From: Flavobacterium sp. Root420
GTDB taxonomy: Bacteria > Bacteroidota > Bacteroidia > Flavobacteriales > Flavobacteriaceae
Assembly: GCF_001427905.1 (NCBI RefSeq)
Contig: NZ_LMEF01000001.1
Location: 248,394-312,393 of the forward strand
Reading direction: 5' to 3'
Length of the DNA stretch: 64,000 nucleotides
Part shown: one piece after another, positions 9,695 to 17,574 of the stretch
Position numbering within the stretch: the first letter of the stretch is position 1
How the letters are laid out: each line of letters opens with the position of its first letter
The notes under the pieces: generated by a model
The model's input: the letters and a program-made list of their open reading frames with translations, nothing else
What the model was told of the DNA's origin: nothing
The model's database searches: none
Translations under genes and position numbers: made by a program

Positions 9695-9726
9695 TTAGAC
9701 TTCTTAGATTTTAGACTTCTTAGATT
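9695..9726. repeat. Tandem 16-bp repeat in nadC-YihY gap
   Basis: TTAGACTTCTTAGATT occurs twice back to back (9695-9710 and 9711-9726), inside a TTAGATTTT-rich stretch. The same word family makes up the heptamer array after tpiA. It lies in the 110-base gap between nadC and the YihY gene, which holds no other feature I can see. Confidence 0.8.
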
Positions 9727-9791
9727 ATTGGATATTGAGAGTTTAGATTTTTATTATCTCAACTCATAATTTATAACTCAAAACTCATAAC

Positions 9792-10649
9792 TTAAAAAGC
9801 TTTTAAGCTCAAATCCATATTGTAAATCGAATGCGTCAATGCTCCTGATGAAATATAATTTACACCACAAAGACCGTATTCGCGAATGGTTTTTTCGTTG
9901 ATATTTCCCGATGATTCGGTTTGGCATTTTTTACCGATTAATGCTACGGCCGTTTTAGTATCTTCATAATTAAAGTTATCGATCAAAATTCTGTGAACGC
10001 CCTCACTTAATAGAATTTCACGAATTTCATCCAGATTTCTGGCTTCCACAATAATCTTTAAATCCAGATTATTGGCTTTTAAAAACTCTTTTGTTTTTTT
10101 TATGGCAAGTGTAATTCCACCAGCAAAATCGATATGATTGTCTTTTAACATGATCATATCATACAAAGCATAACGATGATTTTCGCCCCCTCCTATTTTC
10201 ACGGCCCATTTTTCAGCAATCCTGAAATTTGGCGTCGTTTTACGCGTATCTAATATTTTAGCACCAGTTCCTTCTAAAAGTTGCATTAACTGACTGGTTT
10301 TTGTTGCAATCGCAGACATACGCTGCATCGTATTCAAAACAACTCTCTCCGACTTTAAAATAGACTGTGAACTTCCTGAAACTTCAAAAACCACATCTCC
10401 ATACTCTACATGTGTTCCATCCTCTATAAAAGTTTTCACTTTTAATTTTGGATCAACAAATTCAAAAATCATTTTTGCCAATGCAACACCAGCAATAATT
10501 CCCTGATCTTTTACTAATAATTTAGCTTGTCCGTGTGCTGTATCAGGAATACAAGCCAATGAACTATAATCTCCCGGACCTACATCTTCTCGAATTGCAT
10601 TACTGATCAATAGTTGTAATTCAGTTTGAAATTGTGCTTCGCTAATCAT
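9792..10649 (-). CDS. nadC: Nicotinate-nucleotide pyrophosphorylase (carboxylating)
   Basis: The 285-residue product matches quinolinate phosphoribosyltransferase: REDVGPGDYSS near the N-terminus, the signature LDTRKTTPNFR (about 164-174), then KWAVKIGGGENHRYALYD and MLKDNHI. The enzyme makes nicotinate mononucleotide from quinolinate and PRPP in de novo NAD synthesis. No nadA or nadB is in the window. The gene is divergent from the AlkC-like gene across a 215-base AT-rich gap. Confidence 0.96.
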   Translation of the reverse strand: MISEAQFQTELQLLISNAIREDVGPGDYSSLACIPDTAHGQAKLLVKDQGIIAGVALAKMIFEFVDPKLKVKTFIEDGTHVEYGDVVFEVSGSSQSILKSERVVLNTMQRMSAIATKTSQLMQLLEGTGAKILDTRKTTPNFRIAEKWAVKIGGGENHRYALYDMIMLKDNHIDFAGGITLAIKKTKEFLKANNLDLKIIVEARNLDEIREILLSEGVHRILIDNFNYEDTKTAVALIGKKCQTESSGNINEKTIREYGLCGVNYISSGALTHSIYNMDLSLKAF

Positions 10650-10836
10650 TTTTCTTAAATTTTATAAGATGCTAAAGTAGGACTTATTTTGGGGATTTGA
10701 AAGTTTCATTAACATGAAAAGTTATATATTATACTTAATATCTCTTTTTTTTACCATTAAAATATTCAGAAAAATTTAGCTTTTATGCTTAATCAAACTT
10801 AATCTCTTAATGGTTCAAAAATTAAAGAACATTAAA

Positions 10837-10844
10837 TATCTTTG
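10837..10844 (+). promoter_or_regulatory. Candidate -7 box for AlkC-like gene
   Basis: TATCTTTG fits TAnnTTTG and lies 20 bases before the ATG at 10865. The -33 region has TTC (10813-10815) rather than TTG at a 21-base spacing, so it is an imperfect match. Confidence 0.5.
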
Positions 10845-10864
10845 AAGTTCATTCAAACAAAATC

Positions 10865-11965
10865 ATGGGATTAATTAAAGATATTTACTCAGTAACTTTT
10901 TACGAAAAATTTGGTCAGACTGTCGCCGAAGTGCATCCAACCTTCAATAAACAAAAATTTATTGAAACGATTTACGAAGGCGATTTTGCACAAAAGGAAT
11001 GGAAAGATCGTATGAAACACACCACAGTTGTTTTGCATCAATTTATGCCTGAAAATTTTCCAGAAGCCGTTGCTGTAATGGATAAAATCATTAAAAATCT
11101 GAAGAAGAATAGTTTTACAGATGGTAATCTGGCCTTCATTTTCTTTGCCGATTATATTGAAAAGTATGGTTTAGATGATTTTAAAACCTCAGCAAAAGCC
11201 TTTGTTTCCATTACTCAATTTATTAGTTGTGAATTTGCTGTTCGTCCTTTCATTTTAAAATACAAAGAAAAAATGATTGACGAAATGACAAAATGGTCGT
11301 TGCATGAGAATCACCATGTACGAAGATTAGCCAGCGAAGGTTCTCGTCCGAGATTACCGTGGGCAATGGCGATTCCATTTTTAAAGAAAGATCCAACTTC
11401 AATTCTGCCTATTTTAGAGAATCTAAAAAATGACCCTTCAGAATATGTTCGTCGAAGCGTGGCCAATAACTTAAATGATATCGTAAAAGATAATCCGGAA
11501 ATTGTATTAGAAATTGCTCAAAAATGGAAAGGCATCAGTAAAGAAACTGACACAATTATCAAACACGGCTGTCGTACTTTATTAAAACAAGGTCATCCTG
11601 AGATCCTGAGTCATTATGGCTTAGAAAGCACTAATATTCAACTTTCTAATTTTGAAATTAAAACACCTAAAGTCAAAATTGGAGAGTATCTGCAGTTTCA
11701 ATTTCACTTAAATAATAAGAATGCCGAAGCTAAAATCGTTCGTTTAGAATACGCTGTTCATTACAAAAAATCAAAAGGACATCTGGCTAAAAAAGTCTTT
11801 AAAATCAGCGAGAAAATTTATCAGCCACATCAATTGACAAAAGTCGAAAGAAATCAATCTTTTAAATTGATTACAACTCGAGTTTTTCATACCGGAATGC
11901 ATCAATTATCGATTATTATTAATGGAACAGAAAGTGAGGCTTTGGAATTTGAGTTAGTTACATAA
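10865..11965 (+). CDS. AlkC-like alkylpurine DNA glycosylase with C-terminal Ig-like domain
   Basis: The 366-residue product has a helical HEAT-repeat array (about 20-260) with the family's conserved HHVRRLASEGSRPRLPWA at about 149-166, and a second repeat SEYVRRSVANNLNDI. A C-terminal beta-rich region (about 270-366, VKIGEYLQFQFHLNNKN to MHQLSIIINGTE) looks like the Ig-like extension found in many AlkC proteins. AlkC and AlkD remove cationic N3- and N7-alkylated purines without flipping the base. The gene stands alone, divergent from nadC. Confidence 0.85.
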   Translation: MGLIKDIYSVTFYEKFGQTVAEVHPTFNKQKFIETIYEGDFAQKEWKDRMKHTTVVLHQFMPENFPEAVAVMDKIIKNLKKNSFTDGNLAFIFFADYIEKYGLDDFKTSAKAFVSITQFISCEFAVRPFILKYKEKMIDEMTKWSLHENHHVRRLASEGSRPRLPWAMAIPFLKKDPTSILPILENLKNDPSEYVRRSVANNLNDIVKDNPEIVLEIAQKWKGISKETDTIIKHGCRTLLKQGHPEILSHYGLESTNIQLSNFEIKTPKVKIGEYLQFQFHLNNKNAEAKIVRLEYAVHYKKSKGHLAKKVFKISEKIYQPHQLTKVERNQSFKLITTRVFHTGMHQLSIIINGTESEALEFELVT

Positions 11966-11977
11966 TTTCAATAAGCT

Positions 11978-12046
11978 ATTATACTCCACAGGAGTATAAT
12001 ATTTATAGCAAAGAGAAAACGTACCAACAGAAAGCTCCAGAGGAGC
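11978..12046. repeat. CTCC-nnn-GGAG mini-hairpin repeats in the alkC-pirin gap
   Basis: The 318-base gap 11966-12283 has no gene. It starts with a perfect 10-bp hairpin ATTATACTCC-ACA-GGAGTATAAT (11978-12000), followed by GCTCC-AGA-GGAGC (12034-12046). Further on are a CCCCGTTGGGA block and a CTCTCCGAGAC block. The regular spacing of these small stems resembles an extragenic repeat family rather than a single terminator. The first stem may also terminate alkC. The last 30 bases hold a TAATTTTG -7 box (12256-12263) for the pirin gene. Confidence 0.65.
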
Positions 12047-12283
12047 GATATCTTGTTACAATTATATAACCCCGTTGGGATTTATGTAATTTGGTGTCTA
12101 AATTTTCTATAAACATTTCGTCTCTCCGAGACTTTCGTGGATAAATTAAAATTTAGTCAACACTATAAAAACAAACCCAACCATTTTCCCTACTTTTATA
12201 AATACAAAACAATTTTTCTTAATCTAAATTAAGTTACAGATCGCGGTTACCTCTGTAATTTTGTTTTCAAATCAAATATAACC

Positions 12284-13165
12284 ATGTCAAATATCAGTTT
12301 AATTATCGAAGAACGTTCTGCCAATATTGGCAATTTTATGGTAGGCAGATTATTACCTTTCCGTGAAAAAAGAGCCGTTGGTCCATTTGTATTTATTGAT
12401 CATATGGGACCGGCGCATTTAAGTGATCATGAAAATATGGATGTCCCACCTCATCCGCATATCGGACTTTCAACATTGACATTTTTGTTTGAAGGAAGCA
12501 TTATGCACCGCGATAGTTTGGGAACAGAATTAGAAATAAAACCAGGTGCCGTAAACTGGATGACTGCCGGAAAAGGAATCGTACATTCTGAAAGAACACC
12601 GGAGTATTTAAGACATTCTGATAAAATGCTTCACGGATTGCAAATTTGGGTGGCGCTTCCTAAGGAATTGGAACAAATGGATCCAAACTTTGCACATGTT
12701 GAAGCAGATGATATTCCGAAATGGGAAGAAGATGGCGTTTCGTATAAACTAATTGCCGGAGAAGCTTTCGGTAAAAAATCGCCCGTTCCGGTTTATAGTC
12801 CGCTTTATTTTATTGAAATTAAAAGTAAAGAGGCTAAAAAAATCAATATCGGGAACCATTTATTCGGCGAAAGCGGTTTGTATATTTTGGAAGGAAGCAT
12901 CAAAAGCGGCGAACATGTTTACGATCCAAAACAGATTCTGATTACTAATGACAGTACTTTATGCGAATTTGAAATTAGCGAAAACAGTACCGTTTATATT
13001 TTTGGAGGACAACCCTTCCCTGAAGAACATTTTATCTTTTGGAATTTTGTTTCTTCAGACAAAGAATTGCTGGAAAAAGCAAAAAAAGACTGGACGGAGC
13101 AAACATTCCCAAAGGTTCCGGGTGAAACAGAATTTGTCCCTTTACCTGAACCAAGAATCAAATAA
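12284..13165 (+). CDS. Pirin-family protein
   Basis: The 293-residue bicupin has the pirin metal-site motif in its first cupin (PPHPHIGLSTLTFLFEG at about 52-68, and HRDSLG). GAVNWMTAGKGIVHSE and a GLQIWVALP stretch follow, then a C-terminal cupin. Bacterial pirins bind Fe and some oxidise quercetin; the role here is not known. It begins an operon with OsmC (gap 3 bases) and a GNAT protein (gap 6 bases), suggesting a stress-linked unit. A TAATTTTG -7 box lies 20 bases upstream. Confidence 0.93.
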   Translation: MSNISLIIEERSANIGNFMVGRLLPFREKRAVGPFVFIDHMGPAHLSDHENMDVPPHPHIGLSTLTFLFEGSIMHRDSLGTELEIKPGAVNWMTAGKGIVHSERTPEYLRHSDKMLHGLQIWVALPKELEQMDPNFAHVEADDIPKWEEDGVSYKLIAGEAFGKKSPVPVYSPLYFIEIKSKEAKKINIGNHLFGESGLYILEGSIKSGEHVYDPKQILITNDSTLCEFEISENSTVYIFGGQPFPEEHFIFWNFVSSDKELLEKAKKDWTEQTFPKVPGETEFVPLPEPRIK

Positions 13166-13168
13166 ATT

Positions 13169-13564
13169 ATGGATACAATATCAGCACAAATTGATACACG
13201 TTTGTATCGAACGGAAATAACATCTGCCAGTGGAAATATTTTAATTGCCGATGAACCCCAGGTAATGGGAGGCAAAAATTTAGGACTAAATCCGACGGAG
13301 CTTTTAGCATCCTCCTTAGCGTCCTGTACTGTAATTACTTTGCGAATGTACATCAATCGCAAACAATGGAACGTTTCAGAAATAAAGGTGAAAATTGATT
13401 TTGAGAGAGATTCTGATCGAAATGTATCCTTATTCACAAGAAAAATAGAAGTAATTGGAGAAGTTGATGATATACAAAAACAAAGATTAGAAACCATTGC
13501 CAACAGTTGTCCAATTCATAAGGTACTTACACATTCAATAGAAATTAAAACCACATTAATATAA
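13169..13564 (+). CDS. OsmC-family thiol peroxidase-like protein
   Basis: The 131-residue product is a single OsmC/Ohr domain. It has GLNPTELLASSLASCTVITL, with the first redox Cys in ASC, and a second Cys in ANSCPIHKVL near the C-terminus. OsmC-family proteins reduce organic hydroperoxides, but this short YhfA-type branch is biochemically less clear. It is translationally close to the pirin gene upstream and the GNAT gene downstream. Confidence 0.9.
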   Translation: MDTISAQIDTRLYRTEITSASGNILIADEPQVMGGKNLGLNPTELLASSLASCTVITLRMYINRKQWNVSEIKVKIDFERDSDRNVSLFTRKIEVIGEVDDIQKQRLETIANSCPIHKVLTHSIEIKTTLI

Positions 13565-13570
13565 TTTATC

Positions 13571-13855
13571 ATGGAAATAAAACAAATTAACGATATAAAA
13601 AAAGGCTATTTTGAAGCTGTAGAAGACGGAAAAGAAGCTGGAAAAATGACGTACACCTGGGCTGGAGATTCAAAATTCATCATCGACCACACTGAAGTTA
13701 ACGAAGAATTCAACGGAAAAGGCGTTGGTAAAAAACTAGTCATGGCAGCTGTTGATTATGCCAGAAATAATAACCTGAAAATTATCCCACTTTGTCCTTT
13801 TGCTAAAAGTGTTTTTGATAAGACGGAAGAAATTCGTGATGTACTTTTTTCTTGA
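13571..13855 (+). CDS. Small GNAT-type N-acetyltransferase (YjdJ-like)
   Basis: The 94-residue product is the compact one-domain GNAT form. A DHTEVNEEFNGKGVGKKLV stretch provides the acetyl-CoA pyrophosphate loop (GKGVGKKL), followed by IPLCPFAKSVFDK. The small size and CPFA motif are typical of the YjdJ/Gtn group. The substrate is unknown. It is the last gene of the pirin-OsmC-GNAT operon and is followed by a strong terminator at 13944. Confidence 0.88.
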   Translation: MEIKQINDIKKGYFEAVEDGKEAGKMTYTWAGDSKFIIDHTEVNEEFNGKGVGKKLVMAAVDYARNNNLKIIPLCPFAKSVFDKTEEIRDVLFS

Positions 13856-13943
13856 GGTTCAAAGTTGCAAAGGAACAAAGGTTCAGAGGTTTTTTTTAAA
13901 GGTTCTGAGATGCTGAGAGGCTAAGGTTCTAAGGTTTTTAAGG

Positions 13944-13968
13944 GACGCACTACTGTGCGTCTTTTTTT
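13944..13968 (+). terminator. Rho-independent terminator of pirin-OsmC-GNAT operon
   Basis: The stem GACGCAC-TACT-GTGCGTC is followed by seven Ts. It lies 89 bases after the GNAT stop, past a low-complexity AAGGTTCT stretch. Confidence 0.85.
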
Positions 13969-13974
13969 GTCTAG

Positions 13975-14078
13975 TTTGTCATCTCGACGCAGGAGAGATC
14001 ACACTAGTAGCTCTACAAAGATTGGCGATTTAGATTGTGGAGTTTCTATTGTGATCTCTCCTGCGTCGAGATGACAAA
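13975..14078. repeat. 104-bp element with perfect 29-bp inverted arms
   Basis: Bases 13975-14003 and 14050-14078 are perfect inverted repeats of each other (cores ATCTCGACGCAGGAGAGATC and GATCTCTCCTGCGTCGAGAT), with a 46-base AT-rich centre. It encodes nothing. Its size and perfect arms fit a REP/MITE-like mobile palindrome. With the terminator before it and the -7 box after it (14191), it fills most of the 364-base gap 13856-14219. Confidence 0.9.
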
Positions 14079-14190
14079 AATGCGCAAAACCTTAGTGAAC
14101 ATTGCGTAAAACCGTTGCGACCTTTGCGGTTAAATCCACGCCCCAAAACATCAATTCCAAAACACATTTTCAAATCTCCTCGAAAAGCCT

Positions 14191-14198
14191 TACATTTG
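14191..14198 (+). promoter_or_regulatory. Candidate -7 box for the adenosine deaminase gene
   Basis: TACATTTG matches TAnnTTTG exactly and lies 21 bases before the ATG at 14220. No TTG is found at the -33 position, so strength is uncertain. Confidence 0.55.
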
Positions 14199-14219
14199 CA
14201 TGTAATTTAAACTTAGAGT

Positions 14220-15638
14220 ATGACGAGGATAATTACACTTTTCTGTTTTTTTATAGCGCAAATCGGCTTTTCTCAAACGGCTGGCGACTATTTAGAAAAA
14301 ATCAGAAACAATGAAGCTCTCTTAACAGCTTTTTTTCAACAAATGCCTAAAGGAGGCGATTTACACCATCATTTTTCAGGATCAATTTATGCAGAACCTC
14401 TTTTGGAAAGAGCTATTGCAGAAGATTTTTATTTGAATTTAGAAACGATGGCAGTCGCTAAAACAAAACCTTCAAACGGCAATTGGCAAACTTTCTCCTC
14501 TCTTAAAAATGAAGGAAAATTATCTTTTTATCAGCAACAAGTAATGCAAACCTGGTCGGCTAAGGATTACAACGGTGTTTCTGTACCTTCTGATGACTTG
14601 TTTTTTGATTCTTTTCAAAAATTTGAACCTACTATCAAAGGTCATTTTGCAGAGGGAATGCTCGAATTAAAAAAGCGTGCCATTGCAGAAAATGTAAGTT
14701 ATATCGAAACACAATTGTCTACGATTCCGTGTGATATGAATGTATCGGATTTAACTGATTTCAATTCAAAACTTCGTGAGGCTTCTGCTCAAAAAGATGA
14801 AAAAACGATAATGAAACTTTTAGATGAATTGTATAAAGAAATTCAGCAGAAAGATGCTAAAAAATATGCAACAGATTTCAACACTAATTTCATAGCAAAA
14901 CTACACAAAGACCTAAAAATTGAAGACGATAAATTTACAATGCGTTATCAAAATTTTGTACTTCGTTTTATGGATCCGGTTGATTTATTCAAAAACCTGA
15001 CGATTGCTTTTATCTCAGCAAACGACAGTAAATTAGTTGCGGGTGTCAACATCGTTTCTCCGGAACACGGCGAAAATTCTATGAAAGATTATTGGTTGCA
15101 CATGGTTATGTTTAAATACTGTCATTCTAAATTTCCTGACGTAAAATATACGCTTCATGCAGGCGAACTGACTTTAGGTTTGGTTCAGCCGGAAGATTTA
15201 ACATGGCATATTAACGATGCAATTCACATCGCAGGTGCCAACAGAATTGGTCACGGAGTTGATATCGCCTACGAAGCAAATTCATATGATTTATTGCGTT
15301 ATATGGCAAAAAATAATATTCCGATTGAGATTAATCTGGCAAGTAACGAATTCATTTTAAAAGTAAAAGACGGTCGTCATCCGTTTACACTTTACAAAGA
15401 ATTTAATGTTCCAATTGTGATCAGTACAGACGATGCCGGAATTCTGAGAACTAATATGACGGAACAATATGTTTTATTGGCCAAAAGATACCCTGATGTT
15501 TCGTATGCGACAATAAAGCAATATGTTTACAACAGTATAAATTATAGTTTTATTCAGGATACATCGGTAAAAAAGCAATTATTAAAAGATTTGGATGCGA
15601 GATTTAAAACTTTTGAAGATAAATTTTCTAAAAATTAG
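14220..15638 (+). CDS. Exported adenosine deaminase-family protein
   Basis: The 472-residue product begins with a likely signal peptide (MTRIITLFCFFIAQIGFSQ). It then shows the amidohydrolase metal site HHHFSGS (49-55), a HAGE motif, RIGHGVDIA and STDDAGI, all in the order of adenosine/AMP deaminases. Cytosolic adenosine deaminases are about 330-350 residues. This longer exported form resembles secreted ADA-like enzymes and would deaminate adenosine or related nucleosides in the periplasm or outside the cell. An in-frame start at 14220 includes the signal peptide, and the -7 box lies 21 bases upstream. It is monocistronic. Confidence 0.88.
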   Translation: MTRIITLFCFFIAQIGFSQTAGDYLEKIRNNEALLTAFFQQMPKGGDLHHHFSGSIYAEPLLERAIAEDFYLNLETMAVAKTKPSNGNWQTFSSLKNEGKLSFYQQQVMQTWSAKDYNGVSVPSDDLFFDSFQKFEPTIKGHFAEGMLELKKRAIAENVSYIETQLSTIPCDMNVSDLTDFNSKLREASAQKDEKTIMKLLDELYKEIQQKDAKKYATDFNTNFIAKLHKDLKIEDDKFTMRYQNFVLRFMDPVDLFKNLTIAFISANDSKLVAGVNIVSPEHGENSMKDYWLHMVMFKYCHSKFPDVKYTLHAGELTLGLVQPEDLTWHINDAIHIAGANRIGHGVDIAYEANSYDLLRYMAKNNIPIEINLASNEFILKVKDGRHPFTLYKEFNVPIVISTDDAGILRTNMTEQYVLLAKRYPDVSYATIKQYVYNSINYSFIQDTSVKKQLLKDLDARFKTFEDKFSKN

Positions 15639-15651
15639 CCCAAAGATTTCA

Positions 15652-15776
15652 CGCAGATTTACGCAGATTAAAGCTGATTAGCGCAGATTTTTTAATTACT
15701 AAAACATTGAACAAAGTAAAATCTGCTAAATCTGACAAATCTGCGAGAGATAATTTTTTCTCGCAGATTTAGCAGA
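15652..15776. repeat. CGCAGATTT-type intergenic repeats with hairpin
   Basis: The 168-base gap after the adenosine deaminase carries the word CGCAGATT four times. A 12-bp stem AAATCTGCGAGA (15737-15748) / TCTCGCAGATTT (15759-15770) can act as a terminator-like hairpin. I see no gene or clear promoter here. Confidence 0.7.
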
Positions 15777-15806
15777 TACAAATGAATTTACACCACATAT
15801 AAAACT

Positions 15807-16109
15807 ATGATTCTAGAAGCCGTTTTTCTATTTATAAAATCTGATTTAGCAAATCAATTTCAAACTGATTTTGCTAAAGCAAGCCAATATATTTCATCAA
15901 TTGATGGTTATTTAGGACATCGACTGGAAAAATGTATTGAAGTTGAAAATAAATATCTGTTATTGGTTGATTGGAACACATTAGAAGATCATACAGTAGG
16001 TTTTAGAACTTCAGAAGCATATTTAGAATGGAAAAAGATTCTGCATCATTATTATGAGCCTTTTCCAGCTGTAGAACATTTTGAAACCGTTTTTGAGAAT
16101 AAAAAGTAG
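15807..16109 (+). CDS. Antibiotic biosynthesis monooxygenase-like (ABM) domain protein
   Basis: The 100-residue product has the dimeric ferredoxin-like ABM fold pattern: EAVFLFIKSD at the start, ISSIDGYLGHRLEKCIEVENKY, then LLVDWNTLEDHTVGFRTSEAY and a C-terminal HHYYEPFPAVEHFE. Such proteins act as small haem- or quinol-linked monooxygenases or as unassigned dimeric barrels. It lies 103 bases before rlmH on the same strand, which gives no functional hint. Confidence 0.8.
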   Translation: MILEAVFLFIKSDLANQFQTDFAKASQYISSIDGYLGHRLEKCIEVENKYLLLVDWNTLEDHTVGFRTSEAYLEWKKILHHYYEPFPAVEHFETVFENKK

Positions 16110-16212
16110 CCCACGGATTGAACAGATTCACACAGATTTAATTCGTGCTTATTCGTGAAATTGCTTCGCCTGTTCGCTAACCCTCGGGTAGTGACAAAAA
16201 ATAATTTATAAG

Positions 16213-16686
16213 ATGAACATCAAACTTATCGCCATTGGCAAAACCGACAATAAATCGTTGCAGACTTTAATCGACGATTATACTAAACGTTTGTCGTTTT
16301 ATATCAAATTTGATTTGGAGATTATTCCGGATATCAAAAATGTGAAGAATTTATCTGAAAGTCAGCAAAAGGAAAAAGAAGGCGAATTGATTCTTTCGAA
16401 ATTAACGCCAACCGATCAGTTGATTTTGTTGGATGAAAATGGAAAAAACTTCTCCAGCGTTGGTTTTTCTGAAGAATTACAAAAGAAAATGAACTCGGGA
16501 ATTAAAACTTTGGTTTTCGTAATTGGCGGTCCATACGGATTTTCAGATACGGTTTACAGCAAAGCACAGGGGAAAATTTCGCTTTCGCTGATGACATTTT
16601 CACATCAAATGGTTCGTTTGTTTTTTATTGAACAATTGTATCGTGGCTTTACTATTTTAAGGAATGAACCTTATCATCATCAATAG
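16213..16686 (+). CDS. rlmH: 23S rRNA (pseudouridine1915-N3)-methyltransferase RlmH
   Basis: The 157-residue product is a complete SPOUT-class RlmH. It has an N-terminal MNIKLIAIGKTDNKSL strand, LLDENGKNFSSVGF, the SAM-binding knot FVIGGPYGFSDTV, and the invariant C-terminus with SLSLMTFSHQMVR and RNEPYHHQ. It methylates pseudouridine 1915 in helix 69 of 23S rRNA. Confidence 0.97.
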   Translation: MNIKLIAIGKTDNKSLQTLIDDYTKRLSFYIKFDLEIIPDIKNVKNLSESQQKEKEGELILSKLTPTDQLILLDENGKNFSSVGFSEELQKKMNSGIKTLVFVIGGPYGFSDTVYSKAQGKISLSLMTFSHQMVRLFFIEQLYRGFTILRNEPYHHQ

Positions 16687-16725
16687 GCATTTGTTTCAGG
16701 TTTTCTTTGTTTCAGGTTTCAAGTT

Positions 16726-17376
16726 TTAGAAAATGAATTCTTCATCTTCACTTATAAAAACAAATGGAATCTTTTTATCAATGATAGTTTGTACCAGAAT
16801 TTTACATTGAATATAATCTTCATAATGCATGTTTTTATCGTATGAAAATATAATTTGAGCTTTTGGATTTATAACCAGACTGTCCAAAAATGGTTCAAGA
16901 TTCTTTTTAGGAAAATCATAAGTTTTTCTACCTCTATATTCTATCATTCCATTTTTCCTGAAATACAATTGACTGGTATTTTTGCTGACATTTTCCATTT
17001 TGTAATACACTTTCGTGAAAGGCAAAAAAGCTAAATTCTTTCCAATAGAATCTGCATAGGAATAATAATTTTCAGCTTTTTCGTTTTTGTGAGCTTTCTC
17101 TCCCCGCTTTTTTTCCTGTAGTTTCATTACTTCCGGAATCACTAATCTCAAAGGCAAACGCTTGTCAATATTGAAAATCCAATTGGTTGAGATAATGCTG
17201 TTTTTTCTGTTTACTTCGACGATTGTGTCTTTGCCTTCTGTTTTGAAGAAGATATAAATTGGCGAGTGATCTTCAACGTTTTTTACAATTGAAACATTTG
17301 CTTTTGGGAGTAGAACGTCTTTTTTTTCTTCACAAGAAAAAAGGAAAACTATAAATAGAAAACTGAAGTATTTCAT
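16726..17376 (-). CDS. Hypothetical lipoprotein, faintly ExbD/TolR-like C-terminus
   Basis: The 216-residue product has a lipoprotein signal (MKYFSFLFIVFLFSCEEK) with the lipid-attachment Cys at about residue 15. I do not recognise the middle. The C-terminal about 45 residues (PKAQIIFSYDKNMHYEDY, then VQTIIDKKIPFVFIS) recall the periplasmic strand-helix-strand of ExbD/TolR. No transmembrane ExbD anchor is present, so this is only a resemblance. It converges on rlmH and is separated from folP by a repeat-rich gap. Confidence 0.75.
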   Translation of the reverse strand: MKYFSFLFIVFLFSCEEKKDVLLPKANVSIVKNVEDHSPIYIFFKTEGKDTIVEVNRKNSIISTNWIFNIDKRLPLRLVIPEVMKLQEKKRGEKAHKNEKAENYYSYADSIGKNLAFLPFTKVYYKMENVSKNTSQLYFRKNGMIEYRGRKTYDFPKKNLEPFLDSLVINPKAQIIFSYDKNMHYEDYIQCKILVQTIIDKKIPFVFISEDEEFIF

Positions 17377-17397
17377 AAACTAAAATTTTTAAATTTT

Positions 17398-17533
17398 AAA
17401 CACATAGAAACATAGATTTTGTAAACTTAAAAAGGCATTTTCATTTGCTTTAAAACACATAAGCTATGTGTGAGAAACCTGTTTCTTTTTGTATTCTTTT
17501 TTTAACACATATTGATCTATGTTCCTATGTGTT
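17398..17533. repeat. ACACATAG palindromic repeat cluster
   Basis: AACACATAGAAACATAGAT (17399-17417) pairs with ATCTATGTTCCTATGTGTT (17515-17533) with one mismatch. Between them lies a smaller hairpin ACACATA-AGC-TATGTGT (17455-17471). The three related palindromes occupy almost all of the gap between folP and the lipoprotein gene. Two T-runs nearby could help termination of folP. Confidence 0.8.
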
Positions 17534-17574
17534 AATACTGCACAGGGATTTCTTTTAATTGAAATGCTTACCCA

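Noticed and set aside
12994..13503. 169-codon minus-strand reading frame over pirin and OsmC genes
   Set aside because: Antisense to two clear genes and not family-like.
16726..17376. ExbD/TolR annotation
   Set aside because: Only the last about 45 residues are similar in pattern and the protein is a lipoprotein without the ExbD membrane anchor.
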